The translations under genes and the position numbers were made by a program. This document shows, in pieces, positions 1 through 5,833 of a stretch of 43,307 nt of DNA. The stretch spans positions 1 to 43,307 of the IMG/VR virus record IMGVR_UViG_3300036770_004678. The stretch is one strand, 5' to 3'. This DNA is from a virus. The notes under the pieces are model-generated. The model searched no databases, was not told the DNA's origin, and worked only from the letters and a program-made list of their open reading frames with translations. Within the stretch, counting starts at the first letter, position 1. Every line of letters begins with the position of its first letter.

Positions 1-45
1 GTGCCCCGCGAACAGCGCATCTTCAAAGTCGCGAGGGCCGCCTGA
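1..45 (+). CDS. C-terminal end of a beta-repeat fibre-module protein (partial)
   Basis: Only the last 14 codons are inside the window. They are identical, in DNA and protein, to the end of the 202-residue protein at 38521-39129 (ending FKVARAA). The stop codon shares a base with the next start (TGATG), as in that other copy. The gene is therefore the same fibre-module gene of a second, related phage whose body lies left of the window. Its function is not known beyond association with the tail-fibre end of the genome. Confidence 0.7.
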   Translation: MPREQRIFKVARAA

Positions 46-127
46 TGAGCTACGAATTCACCGCACCGATCAAGGATCCTGCCGCCGTGCTGGATCACGG
101 CATGGACTGGAGCGACTGGCTGGATGA
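1..127 (+). repeat. Direct repeat of the fibre-module end (partner 39085-39211)
   Basis: Bases 1-127 are identical to 39085-39211 and the identity runs off the left edge. After position 127 the two copies diverge while still encoding homologous proteins, then match again over the last ~35 bases of the adaptor gene. This pattern is expected from recombining, related phages rather than from a recent simple duplication. Confidence 0.9.
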
Positions 128-332
128 GGGCGAGATGATCGCGGGGCAGCCGACGGTCGTGCCCGAGCCTGCCGGGCTGACAATCTCAGCGATCACCCAG
201 GCGGACGGCGTGGTGAACTGGCGGGTGAGCGGCGGGACGCTGGGGCAGGATTACATCGTCACCTGCCGCATCCAGACCAGCCTCGGCCGCGCGGATGAGC
301 GCAGCGTGCGGTATCGGGTGCGGGATCGGTAG
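45..332 (+). CDS. Phage fiber-tail adaptor-like protein, copy 1
   Basis: This 95-residue protein opens with MSYEFTAPIKDPAAVLDHG and contains DWSDWLDEGE, a signature I associate with phage fiber-tail adaptor proteins. The C-terminal half looks like a small beta domain (WRVSGGTLGQDY, then ERSVRYRVRDR). It is a close paralogue of 39129-39416: the N-terminus is identical, the middle (residues ~30-85) has drifted, and the C-terminus is identical. Its start overlaps the stop of the preceding gene. The family name is from memory; the structural role in joining fibre to tail is family knowledge. Confidence 0.65.
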   Translation: MSYEFTAPIKDPAAVLDHGMDWSDWLDEGEMIAGQPTVVPEPAGLTISAITQADGVVNWRVSGGTLGQDYIVTCRIQTSLGRADERSVRYRVRDR

Positions 333-361
333 CGGCTTAGCGGCGACGAAAGGAACAAGCG

Positions 362-517
362 ATGAGGAAAGCCCGAGACAAATGGATCACTATTGAGTTT
401 GAGGGTGATCGGCTGAAAGATAGTCAGCGATTGCCTGAGCTTCATGCTCGGGAAACACGAAGGTTATCCATCCAAGTCCGGGGTGGCGCAGGCTCAGCAC
501 CGTCAGCTGGCGGGTGA
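362..517 (+). CDS. Small orphan ORF, 51 residues
   Basis: The ATG at 362 follows a plausible ribosome site (AAAGGA). The first ~40 codons are less GC-rich than the surroundings and encode a basic peptide starting MRKARDKWITIEFEG. The last codons run out of frame into the truncated adaptor copy that follows, so the segment looks inserted upstream of, or substituted for, the 5' part of that gene. I recognise no family. It may be a genuine small phage gene or part of an imported segment. Confidence 0.35.
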   Translation: MRKARDKWITIEFEGDRLKDSQRLPELHARETRRLSIQVRGGAGSAPSAGG

Positions 518-621
518 GCGGCGGGACGCTCGGGCAGGATTACATAGTGACCTGCGGGATCACCACCAGCCTCGGCCGCGTCGATGAGCGAAGCGTGCGC
601 CTGCGCGTCAGACAGCGATAG
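502..621 (+). pseudogene. 3' fragment of a third fiber-tail adaptor copy
   Basis: These 39 codons plus stop read VSWRVSGGTLGQDYIVTCG, then ERSVRLRVRQR, matching the C-terminal 40% of the adaptor proteins at 45-332 and 39129-39416. There is no start codon or N-terminal half; the upstream sequence is unrelated. It is a decayed or recombined third copy. Its divergence from both other copies, for example ending RVRQR instead of RVRDR, means it is not a fresh duplicate of either. Confidence 0.8.
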
Positions 622-625
622 TTCG

Positions 626-751
626 ATGACCACGCTTCACGAATGGCTGATGTCGCAGCGGCGCAAGTCCTGCGAATGGTGCACCGTGGCCATGATGATC
701 TCGCTCATCGCCCTGACGCTGGGCTTCGTTCATCTGTTCGATCATCCCTAA
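626..751 (+). CDS. Small membrane peptide, 41 residues
   Basis: It encodes MTTLHEWLMSQRRKSCEWC followed by one hydrophobic segment (VAMMISLIALTLGFVHLF). The length is the same as the 41-residue peptide at 38399-38524, which sits in the fibre module of element A and also has a Cys-x2-Cys just before a hydrophobic stretch. The two are probably positional analogues. Function is unknown. Confidence 0.55.
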   Translation: MTTLHEWLMSQRRKSCEWCTVAMMISLIALTLGFVHLFDHP

Positions 752-771
752 TCGTGCCGGAAATGATTCCA

Positions 772-797
772 CGATACCCCCAATTCTGGGGGTATCG
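772..797. repeat. Perfect 11-bp inverted repeat with 4-base loop
   Basis: CGATACCCCCA, then ATTC, then TGGGGGTATCG. It lies in the ~300-bp gap (752-1064) between the fibre-module end and the first P4-type integrase, where the only other candidate is the small minus-strand gene at 860-1054. It is not followed by a T run, so a simple terminator is unlikely. TGGGGGTA-type repeats near DUF4102 integrases are something I recall, unverified, so a recombinase arm site or att structure is possible. Confidence 0.6.
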
Positions 798-859
798 CCA
801 AATTCAGCCGCCCGCAGGGCACTGACAAAATGGAGAAAAAACCCGACGGCGCGGAGGGA

Positions 860-1054
860 TTATCCGCGCCGGTCTGCCATGGCGCGGCGGGTCGGCCGCG
901 ATAACACGATGTTCTGAGCCCGGTGGATAGCCTGCCGGAATTCGAGCTGATCGTCAGGGTGCTCGACCGGCAGACAAACGAACTCGTTCCAGGCCACGGC
1001 GAGCGCGTCGAGCGCCCGCCGCTCGACCGCAGTCAGGCCTGAATCCTTAGCCAT
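860..1054 (-). CDS. Small helical protein, 64 residues, unknown
   Basis: The protein starts MAKDSGLTAVERRALDALA and is predicted mostly helical, with EFRQAIHRAQNIVLSRPTRR near the end. The ATG has a good ribosome site (GAGG) and lies only 10 bases from the divergent integrase start at 1065. The stop lies in the loop of an 8-bp hairpin (848-855/863-870). I cannot assign a family. The position suggests a small phage accessory or excision-control protein, but that is a guess from context. Confidence 0.55.
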   Translation of the reverse strand: MAKDSGLTAVERRALDALAVAWNEFVCLPVEHPDDQLEFRQAIHRAQNIVLSRPTRRAMADRRG

Positions 1055-1064
1055 AGGACCTCAT

Positions 1065-2318
1065 ATGCTAACCAACGCCGCGGCGAAAGCCGCCGGTGCG
1101 CAGTCGCGCGCCTACAAGCTGACCGATCAGGGCGGGCTGCACCTGCTCGTGCGGCCGACCGGCACGAAGAGCTGGCAGATGAAGTACCGCTGGCGCGGCC
1201 GTGAGAAGCTGCTCACGCTCGGCCAGTTCCCCGAGGTCAACGTCAACCGGGCGCGGATCCTGCAGGCTGAAGCCAAGGAGCAGCTCGCCAGCGGCGTCGA
1301 TCCCGGCCAGAAGGCCGCTGCCAGCGACACGCTCGAGCAGCTCGCGCGGCTCTGGTACCAGGCGAACCTTCCGGGCTGGTCGACCGCGCACGCCGACGAC
1401 GTCCTCGCCAGCCTCGAGCGCGATATCTTCCCCGAGCTCGGCCGCGCAGCGGCCGACAGCATCACCGCTCCGCAGCTGCTCGCCGCGATCGAGGCGATCG
1501 CCGGGCGCGGCTGCAGGACATCGGCGCACCGGGTGCGTCAGCGGCTTGCCGAGATCTTCGCCTTCGGTCGAGCGCGCGGCCTGGTCACCGGCAATCCGGC
1601 AGATGATCTCGGTGCGGCGATGCTCAGCGCGCCGCCGCCGCGACCGCACGCGGCGCTGATCTCGATCGAGGATTGCCGGGCGCTGCTGGCTGCCTGCGAT
1701 CGCGATACGGGTCGGCCGGAGACGATCGCCGCGAGCGCATTTCTCGCGCTCACCGCGGTGCGCCTGGCGGCGGTGCGCGGGATGCTCTGGGCAGAGGTCG
1801 ACCTAGAGGCGCGCACCTGGACGGTGCCCGCGGCGCGGATGAAGCTGTCCCGGGCCAAGAAGGACGACGCTCGGTACGACCATGTCGTGCCGCTTAGCGC
1901 GGCTGCGGTGGCGGTGCTTGAGGCGGCGCGGGCTAGCTCGGGCGGCCGCCAAGTCGGGCTGGTGTTTCCGGGAAGGATGCTGCGGATTGAGCGGGTGGCG
2001 CGGCAGTCGGACGGGCGATGGTTCTGCAAAGTCTACAAGAAGCCGATCGCGGCCGGCGCGATCCGCGAGCTCTACGATCGCGCGGGCTTCGCCGGCCGGC
2101 ACGTGCCGCACGGGTGGCGCGCCAGCTTTTCGACGATCCTGAATGAGGAGCTCGGCCCGGGCTGGCGCTTCGATATTGATGCGGCGCTCGGCCACGCGGG
2201 CAAGGGCAAGGTCGAGGCGGCCTACAACCGATCGGCCCAGCTGCACCGCCGGCGCGAGCTCTTCGACCGCTGGGGAGCGCTGCTTTTTCCTGACGCTTCG
2301 CCCAGCGTCAGCGCCTGA
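1065..2318 (+). CDS. Tyrosine recombinase, P4-type integrase (DUF4102), number 1
   Basis: The 417-residue protein has an N-terminal arm-binding DUF4102 domain (residues ~5-85, with KLTDQGGLHLLVRPTG and LTLGQFPEV), a core-binding region (~90-180) and a catalytic domain (~195-405). Visible catalytic residues are R233 (TAVR), K260, H349 and R352 (HGWR), H377 and nucleophile Y387 (AYNRS), so it looks intact. The family integrates phages and islands, usually at tRNA 3' ends. The start is supported by AGGA five bases upstream. It is followed by a strong hairpin and faces the minus-strand genes at 2476-4492. Which element it belongs to is unclear. Confidence 0.9.
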   Translation: MLTNAAAKAAGAQSRAYKLTDQGGLHLLVRPTGTKSWQMKYRWRGREKLLTLGQFPEVNVNRARILQAEAKEQLASGVDPGQKAAASDTLEQLARLWYQANLPGWSTAHADDVLASLERDIFPELGRAAADSITAPQLLAAIEAIAGRGCRTSAHRVRQRLAEIFAFGRARGLVTGNPADDLGAAMLSAPPPRPHAALISIEDCRALLAACDRDTGRPETIAASAFLALTAVRLAAVRGMLWAEVDLEARTWTVPAARMKLSRAKKDDARYDHVVPLSAAAVAVLEAARASSGGRQVGLVFPGRMLRIERVARQSDGRWFCKVYKKPIAAGAIRELYDRAGFAGRHVPHGWRASFSTILNEELGPGWRFDIDAALGHAGKGKVEAAYNRSAQLHRRRELFDRWGALLFPDASPSVSA

Positions 2319-2350
2319 TATTGGCACAAGCCTTGCTCCTCGCCCCCCGC

Positions 2351-2412
2351 AAAGCCCGACGGCGGCGTAGCCGCCGGCGCTCGGCGGTGAGGCCGGGGGC
2401 TTTGTTCTATTG
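2351..2412 (+). terminator. Putative terminator after integrase 1
   Basis: A long GC-rich hairpin is closed by AAAGCCC (2351-2357) and GGGCTTT (2397-2403), with an internal CGGCGGC-GTA-GCCGCCG stem. It is followed by the T-rich stretch TTTGTTCTATTGTTGTTCT. It lies 32 bases after the integrase stop and fits a Rho-independent terminator. Confidence 0.7.
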
Positions 2413-2454
2413 TTGTTCTGACAGTGAGGGCGGGGGCGAAACCGAATTCAACGC

Positions 2455-2479
2455 ATGAGGCCGCCCTAAGCGGCCTCAT
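2455..2479 (-). terminator. Hairpin at the end of the convergent minus-strand genes
   Basis: A perfect 10-bp stem, ATGAGGCCGC (2455-2464) and GCGGCCTCAT (2470-2479), has loop CCTAA and overlaps the stop codon of the 2476-3240 gene. No T run follows on the minus strand; on the plus strand it is followed by TCCTT. It sits between convergent transcripts and may serve both. Confidence 0.5.
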
Positions 2480-3240
2480 TCCTTCTGAATACTTCGGTTG
2501 GGGGTGGGATTCAGACTAGTCACTGAACTCGCCCCCTTGAGCATCGCGAGGTACTCAGCCTGCGACTTGAGATCGCCGGGATACATGGCGCGAGCCTTTT
2601 CCTCCGGGGTCTTCGCGTTGTGGACGCAGGCGCGCTTGTAGGCACCCTCGTCCCTGATCGCTTGCTTCCGCCGCGCTGCGATGCCTTGGAAGCGCGCGTA
2701 GAGCGTGCCGTTCTCTTCGACCTTGTGGCCGCGCTTCTTCAGCAGTCGCTGGAGACGGGCATAAGCGTCGGCCCAGAGGCGTGAGGGATCGAACCAGTAG
2801 GCGTTCGACACCTGCTTGACCTGCGGCCCGTCGCCGGGCGGGATACCGGTTTTCTCGGTGCGCCTGATGTAGCTCAGGAAACCGTAGTGATCGAGCAGCT
2901 TCACCGCTCGAACTACGGTCGCGCGGGCGAGCTTCGTCATGCGCTGGAGCGTGTCATAGCACGGCTCGCAAATGCCGGTCTTGAAGTCCCAGCACCGAAG
3001 CAGGGCGCGGTAGACAAGACGCACGCTGCCATTAAGCTCGTGCCGCTCGCCCTTCTTTTTGATCTCTCCGGCAAACCTGTCGAAGACCTCCATCATCGCG
3101 TCGACGAAGATCATGCCGAGCCTATTCGGTCGTGCGACCTGCGCGCGCTTGTCCTCGACGTCGAAGCTGTCGCGCCGGACGGGCTGGTAGGTTCGGCGGC
3201 CGCTTGCGAGAAGCGCGGCCTTCATGCGCGGCGCCGTCAT
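2476..3240 (-). CDS. Winged-helix replication-type protein
   Basis: This basic 254-residue protein has a central helix-turn-helix region (residues ~100-140: CYDTLQRMTKLARATVVRAV, then LLDHYGFLSYIRRTEK). It resembles plasmid or phage replication-initiation and wHTH proteins often found beside P4-type integrases in sphingomonads (recollection). It begins 16 bases after the end of integrase 2 on the same strand, so the two are probably co-transcribed. It could be a satellite or island replication protein; a purely regulatory role is the alternative. The C-terminal ~60 residues are Lys/Arg/Glu-rich. Confidence 0.55.
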   Translation of the reverse strand: MTAPRMKAALLASGRRTYQPVRRDSFDVEDKRAQVARPNRLGMIFVDAMMEVFDRFAGEIKKKGERHELNGSVRLVYRALLRCWDFKTGICEPCYDTLQRMTKLARATVVRAVKLLDHYGFLSYIRRTEKTGIPPGDGPQVKQVSNAYWFDPSRLWADAYARLQRLLKKRGHKVEENGTLYARFQGIAARRKQAIRDEGAYKRACVHNAKTPEEKARAMYPGDLKSQAEYLAMLKGASSVTSLNPTPNRSIQKE

Positions 3241-3256
3241 GCGGCACCTCGCGCGG

Positions 3257-4492
3257 TCAGGCGGCTGGCGGCGGTCCCGTCAGCAGCTCGGCCCATTCGC
3301 AGGCCAGCTCGCGCCGCCTGCCCATGTATGCCGCGCGGTTGTACGCCGCCTCGACATCGTCGCGCATGTGGGCGAGCATCAGGTCGATGATCGCGCGATC
3401 CTCCGGCCGACCGGCTTTCGCTGCGCGCTCGTTCATGATGGTCGAGAAGCTCGCCCGCCATCCGTGCGGCACGTGACGGCCGCGATACCCTGCATCGATG
3501 TAGACCTTGCTCAGCGTGACGTCGCTGATCGGCTCCACCCGCTTCATGCCCGGGAAGAGCCAGCGCTGCTTCGAGCGCAGTCCGCCGGTGCGCGCCAGTG
3601 CTTCTTTCACCACGGTCACCGCGGCCGGGGCGAGCGGGATGACGAAGTCGAAGGTGCCGTCGCGCTTGTTGCTCGCCGACAGCTTCATCTTCGCGGCCGG
3701 GATCCGCCAGATCGGCTCCTCGCCGTCGAGGTCCTCGAACTCGGTTTTCTCCGCCAGACGCACCGGCCCGGGTCTGGCTGCGGTCAGAGCCAGCAGCCGC
3801 GATGCCAGCTTGGTCGACGGCCACACCCTCGGCATGGCATCGATCTTCCCCAGCAGCTCGCGGACCTCGGGCATTGTGACCAGCGCGGGGCGTCGCTTCG
3901 CCTTCATCGGCGCAAGCGCGCGCCGGACGATCGCCGCCGGGTCGGTCTCCGCCAAGCCCGCCGCGATCGCCCAGACAAACACCTCGCTGAGGTGACCGCG
4001 CACCTCGTGCGCCATTGTCACAGCGCCGCGCGCCTCGATTCGCCGCAGCGTCTCCAGCACGATCGGCGGCGTGATCTCGCGAATCGCCATGCGCCCGATG
4101 AAGGGGAAGGCGTTCGCCTCCAGGCGCGCCAGAACCTCGCCCGCGTAGCGTGGCACAAGCGTCGGTGCTTTCTGCGCATGCCAGGCGCGGGCGATCGCCT
4201 CGAAGGTCTCGCCATAGCGAACCTGCGCCTTCGCTGCCCGGCGCCGTGCCCCCGGATCGGTGCCCCCAAGAAGACAGGCTTTCGCCTCGTCCCGCAATTC
4301 GCGCGCCCGCTTCGCCGAGATCAGCGGCCAGGGGCCGAAGGTCAGGCGCTTCTCCACCCCGTTGAAGCGGTACTTCAAGCGCCACGAACGCGTGCCGGTG
4401 GGCAGCACCTCTAGGTAGAGCCCGCCGCCATCCGCAAGCTTGTATCGCTTGGCCTGGGGGCACGCGTTCCTGATCTGCAGTTCGGTCAGCAA
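3257..4492 (-). CDS. Tyrosine recombinase, P4-type integrase (DUF4102), number 2
   Basis: I chose the TTG at 4492 because GGAAGGGG lies just upstream and the protein then begins LLTELQIRNA, the usual start of this family; a GTG at 4534 is in frame but has a poorer site. It has an N-terminal DUF4102 arm domain (YKLADGGGLYLEVLPTGTRS), a core-binding domain and a catalytic domain with TAAR, KLSASNK, HGWR, AHM and AYNRA, so the R-K-H-R-H-Y set is present. It points away from a tRNA-Gln 3'-end match about 140 bp upstream, the arrangement normal for P4-type elements. It shares HVPHGWRASFSTI with integrase 1 but differs elsewhere. Confidence 0.88.
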   Translation of the reverse strand: MLTELQIRNACPQAKRYKLADGGGLYLEVLPTGTRSWRLKYRFNGVEKRLTFGPWPLISAKRARELRDEAKACLLGGTDPGARRRAAKAQVRYGETFEAIARAWHAQKAPTLVPRYAGEVLARLEANAFPFIGRMAIREITPPIVLETLRRIEARGAVTMAHEVRGHLSEVFVWAIAAGLAETDPAAIVRRALAPMKAKRRPALVTMPEVRELLGKIDAMPRVWPSTKLASRLLALTAARPGPVRLAEKTEFEDLDGEEPIWRIPAAKMKLSASNKRDGTFDFVIPLAPAAVTVVKEALARTGGLRSKQRWLFPGMKRVEPISDVTLSKVYIDAGYRGRHVPHGWRASFSTIMNERAAKAGRPEDRAIIDLMLAHMRDDVEAAYNRAAYMGRRRELACEWAELLTGPPPAA

Positions 4493-4628
4493 GCGGTGCC
4501 CCTTCCGGTGCCCCTGCAGGGGCTGCGCTGTCACGCGATCCGCCGCGACAAATTGCGCGCGATTCGCTTTGACTTTCGGGGGTTTGGCCTAGTCCAAGCG
4601 ACTTTGCGCGACAATATGCGGCAAATGG

Positions 4629-4646
4629 TGGCTGGGGCGGAAGGAT
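4629..4646 (-). other. tRNA-Gln 3'-end fragment, probable attachment core
   Basis: Read on the minus strand this is ATCCTTCCGCCCCAGCCA, which matches the T-arm/acceptor end of alphaproteobacterial tRNA-Gln (recalled sequence) including CCA. The rest of the tRNA is absent: the bases upstream on this strand are unrelated. A tRNA 3' end of about 18 bases immediately ahead of a P4-type integrase is the classic att core. Phage-like DNA lies on both sides, so it looks like attP or a junction between elements rather than a host tRNA boundary. The rest of the 4493-4730 gap shows no convincing gene. Confidence 0.6.
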
Positions 4647-4730
4647 GCAGGGCGGGGTCATAAAGCGTCCTGTTTGCTTGTACTTAGGTCGGGTGGTGGG
4701 GAGCGCGGTGCCCCCAAAGGTGTCCGGGGA

Positions 4731-4913
4731 TTACGCCTGCTGGCGGTTGATCCAGTCGCTCACATCGGCGGCGCGCCAGCCCACGCGGCGGCGGCCGAGG
4801 CGGATCTGTTTCGGGAATTCCTCGCGCTCGATGAGGCGGTAGATCGTCGCACGGTGTAGCGAGGTCAGGCGGGTGACGTCGCGCATCTTGAGGATCTGAA
4901 GCTGCTCGATCAT
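4731..4913 (-). CDS. AlpA-type regulator/excisionase
   Basis: This 60-residue protein is a single MerR-like/HTH_17 winged helix: MRDVTRLTSLHRATIYRLIE, then EFPKQIRLGRRRVGWRAADVSDWI. That is the standard AlpA pattern. Such proteins activate integrase transcription or act as directionality factors. It is the last gene of the early operon (its ATGA overlaps the stop of 4910-5833) and reads toward integrase 2, so it could control either that recombinase or excision of element A. Confidence 0.88.
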   Translation of the reverse strand: MIEQLQILKMRDVTRLTSLHRATIYRLIEREEFPKQIRLGRRRVGWRAADVSDWINRQQA

Positions 4914-5833
4914 TCGGCGGCCTCCGTGACGGGATAGTGTTCACAGCCAACGGCGAAACGTGCGCCGCAGATGGGGCAGGCGCCGGTCGGCGACATGACG
5001 GCCGGGATCGTGCGCAATCGTACGGGAAAGCGCGGGATCACTGCGTCGGCCATATGGCCTCGCGCCCGCTCGCGCTTCAGGGCGGCGAGAAAGGCGGCAT
5101 CGCCCTTCTCGGTGCTGAAGATCTCGCCGAGGGGCGCTTGTTGCCCGATCGGCCGGGCCACGGCAGGTGCCGGTGTCGGTGCTCGCGGCGGGGGCGCAAC
5201 AGGGGTTGGTGCGGGCGCAACGATCGGCGCTTCGGCTGCAACGACGACGGCCGGCTTAGCCGCCGGCGATGTTGACTTCTGTGTCAACGGCTTCGGCTCG
5301 CGCTTCTTCGGCGCGGGCTTCGCAGCAAAGGCGATCGGTTCTCTCACCAGCCTGAAGCCGAAGCGCAGCACCCGCGGATTGTGCTGCACCTTGTACCGCA
5401 CGACGCCGACCAGCTGGGCTTCCTTGTCCCAGTGGGCGGCGAAGCTGGCGCGCGTGCTGAAGCCGAGCTCGGCCACATCTTCGTCGGTGAGGTCCTCAAT
5501 CGGGATCTCGTCCCGGCTGGTGATGACGATGTGGGCGCGGTGCCACTCGCGGCAGAGCGAGCGCGCCGGATGGCGCTGGCCATGCGTCTTCGCCAGATCG
5601 CGGTGGTTGAAGGTGTTGTCGGCCGCGAAGGCCGGTACGGCACCTAGATCCCGGGCGACCGTCGGAGCGTAGCGATCAAACCGCTTCTCTAGGTGGAAAG
5701 GCTCGGCGATCCACAGGCTGTCGCCTTCCTTCACGCGGCAGAAAAAGCTGCTGTTGGGGCGCAGGAAGAACCGCTGCTCGCCGGCGAGCACGCGGCCGAT
5801 CTCGTGGACCCCGATCGCGACCCGGCGGCTCAT
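4910..5833 (-). CDS. ASCH/PUA-like phage protein with C-terminal zinc knuckle
   Basis: The 307-residue protein has an N-terminal ~150-residue domain resembling ASCH/PUA folds (RFFLRPNSSFFCRVKEGD, LWIAEPFHLEKRFDRY, then LCREWHRAHIVITSRDEIP), a long Pro/Ala-rich linker (~175-235), and a C-terminal CPICGARFAVGCEHY motif that could bind zinc. ASCH domains bind RNA or nucleotides; the role in phage is unknown. It overlaps both neighbours by ATGA, so it is tightly coupled to the ParB-like gene. The domain call rests on motif appearance only. Confidence 0.6.
   Translation of the reverse strand: MSRRVAIGVHEIGRVLAGEQRFFLRPNSSFFCRVKEGDSLWIAEPFHLEKRFDRYAPTVARDLGAVPAFAADNTFNHRDLAKTHGQRHPARSLCREWHRAHIVITSRDEIPIEDLTDEDVAELGFSTRASFAAHWDKEAQLVGVVRYKVQHNPRVLRFGFRLVREPIAFAAKPAPKKREPKPLTQKSTSPAAKPAVVVAAEAPIVAPAPTPVAPPPRAPTPAPAVARPIGQQAPLGEIFSTEKGDAAFLAALKRERARGHMADAVIPRFPVRLRTIPAVMSPTGACPICGARFAVGCEHYPVTEAAE

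Noticed and set aside
1-621. Diversity-generating retroelement acting on the adaptor copies
   Set aside because: No reverse transcriptase gene is present, and differences between copies are spread over all base types and not concentrated at template adenines.
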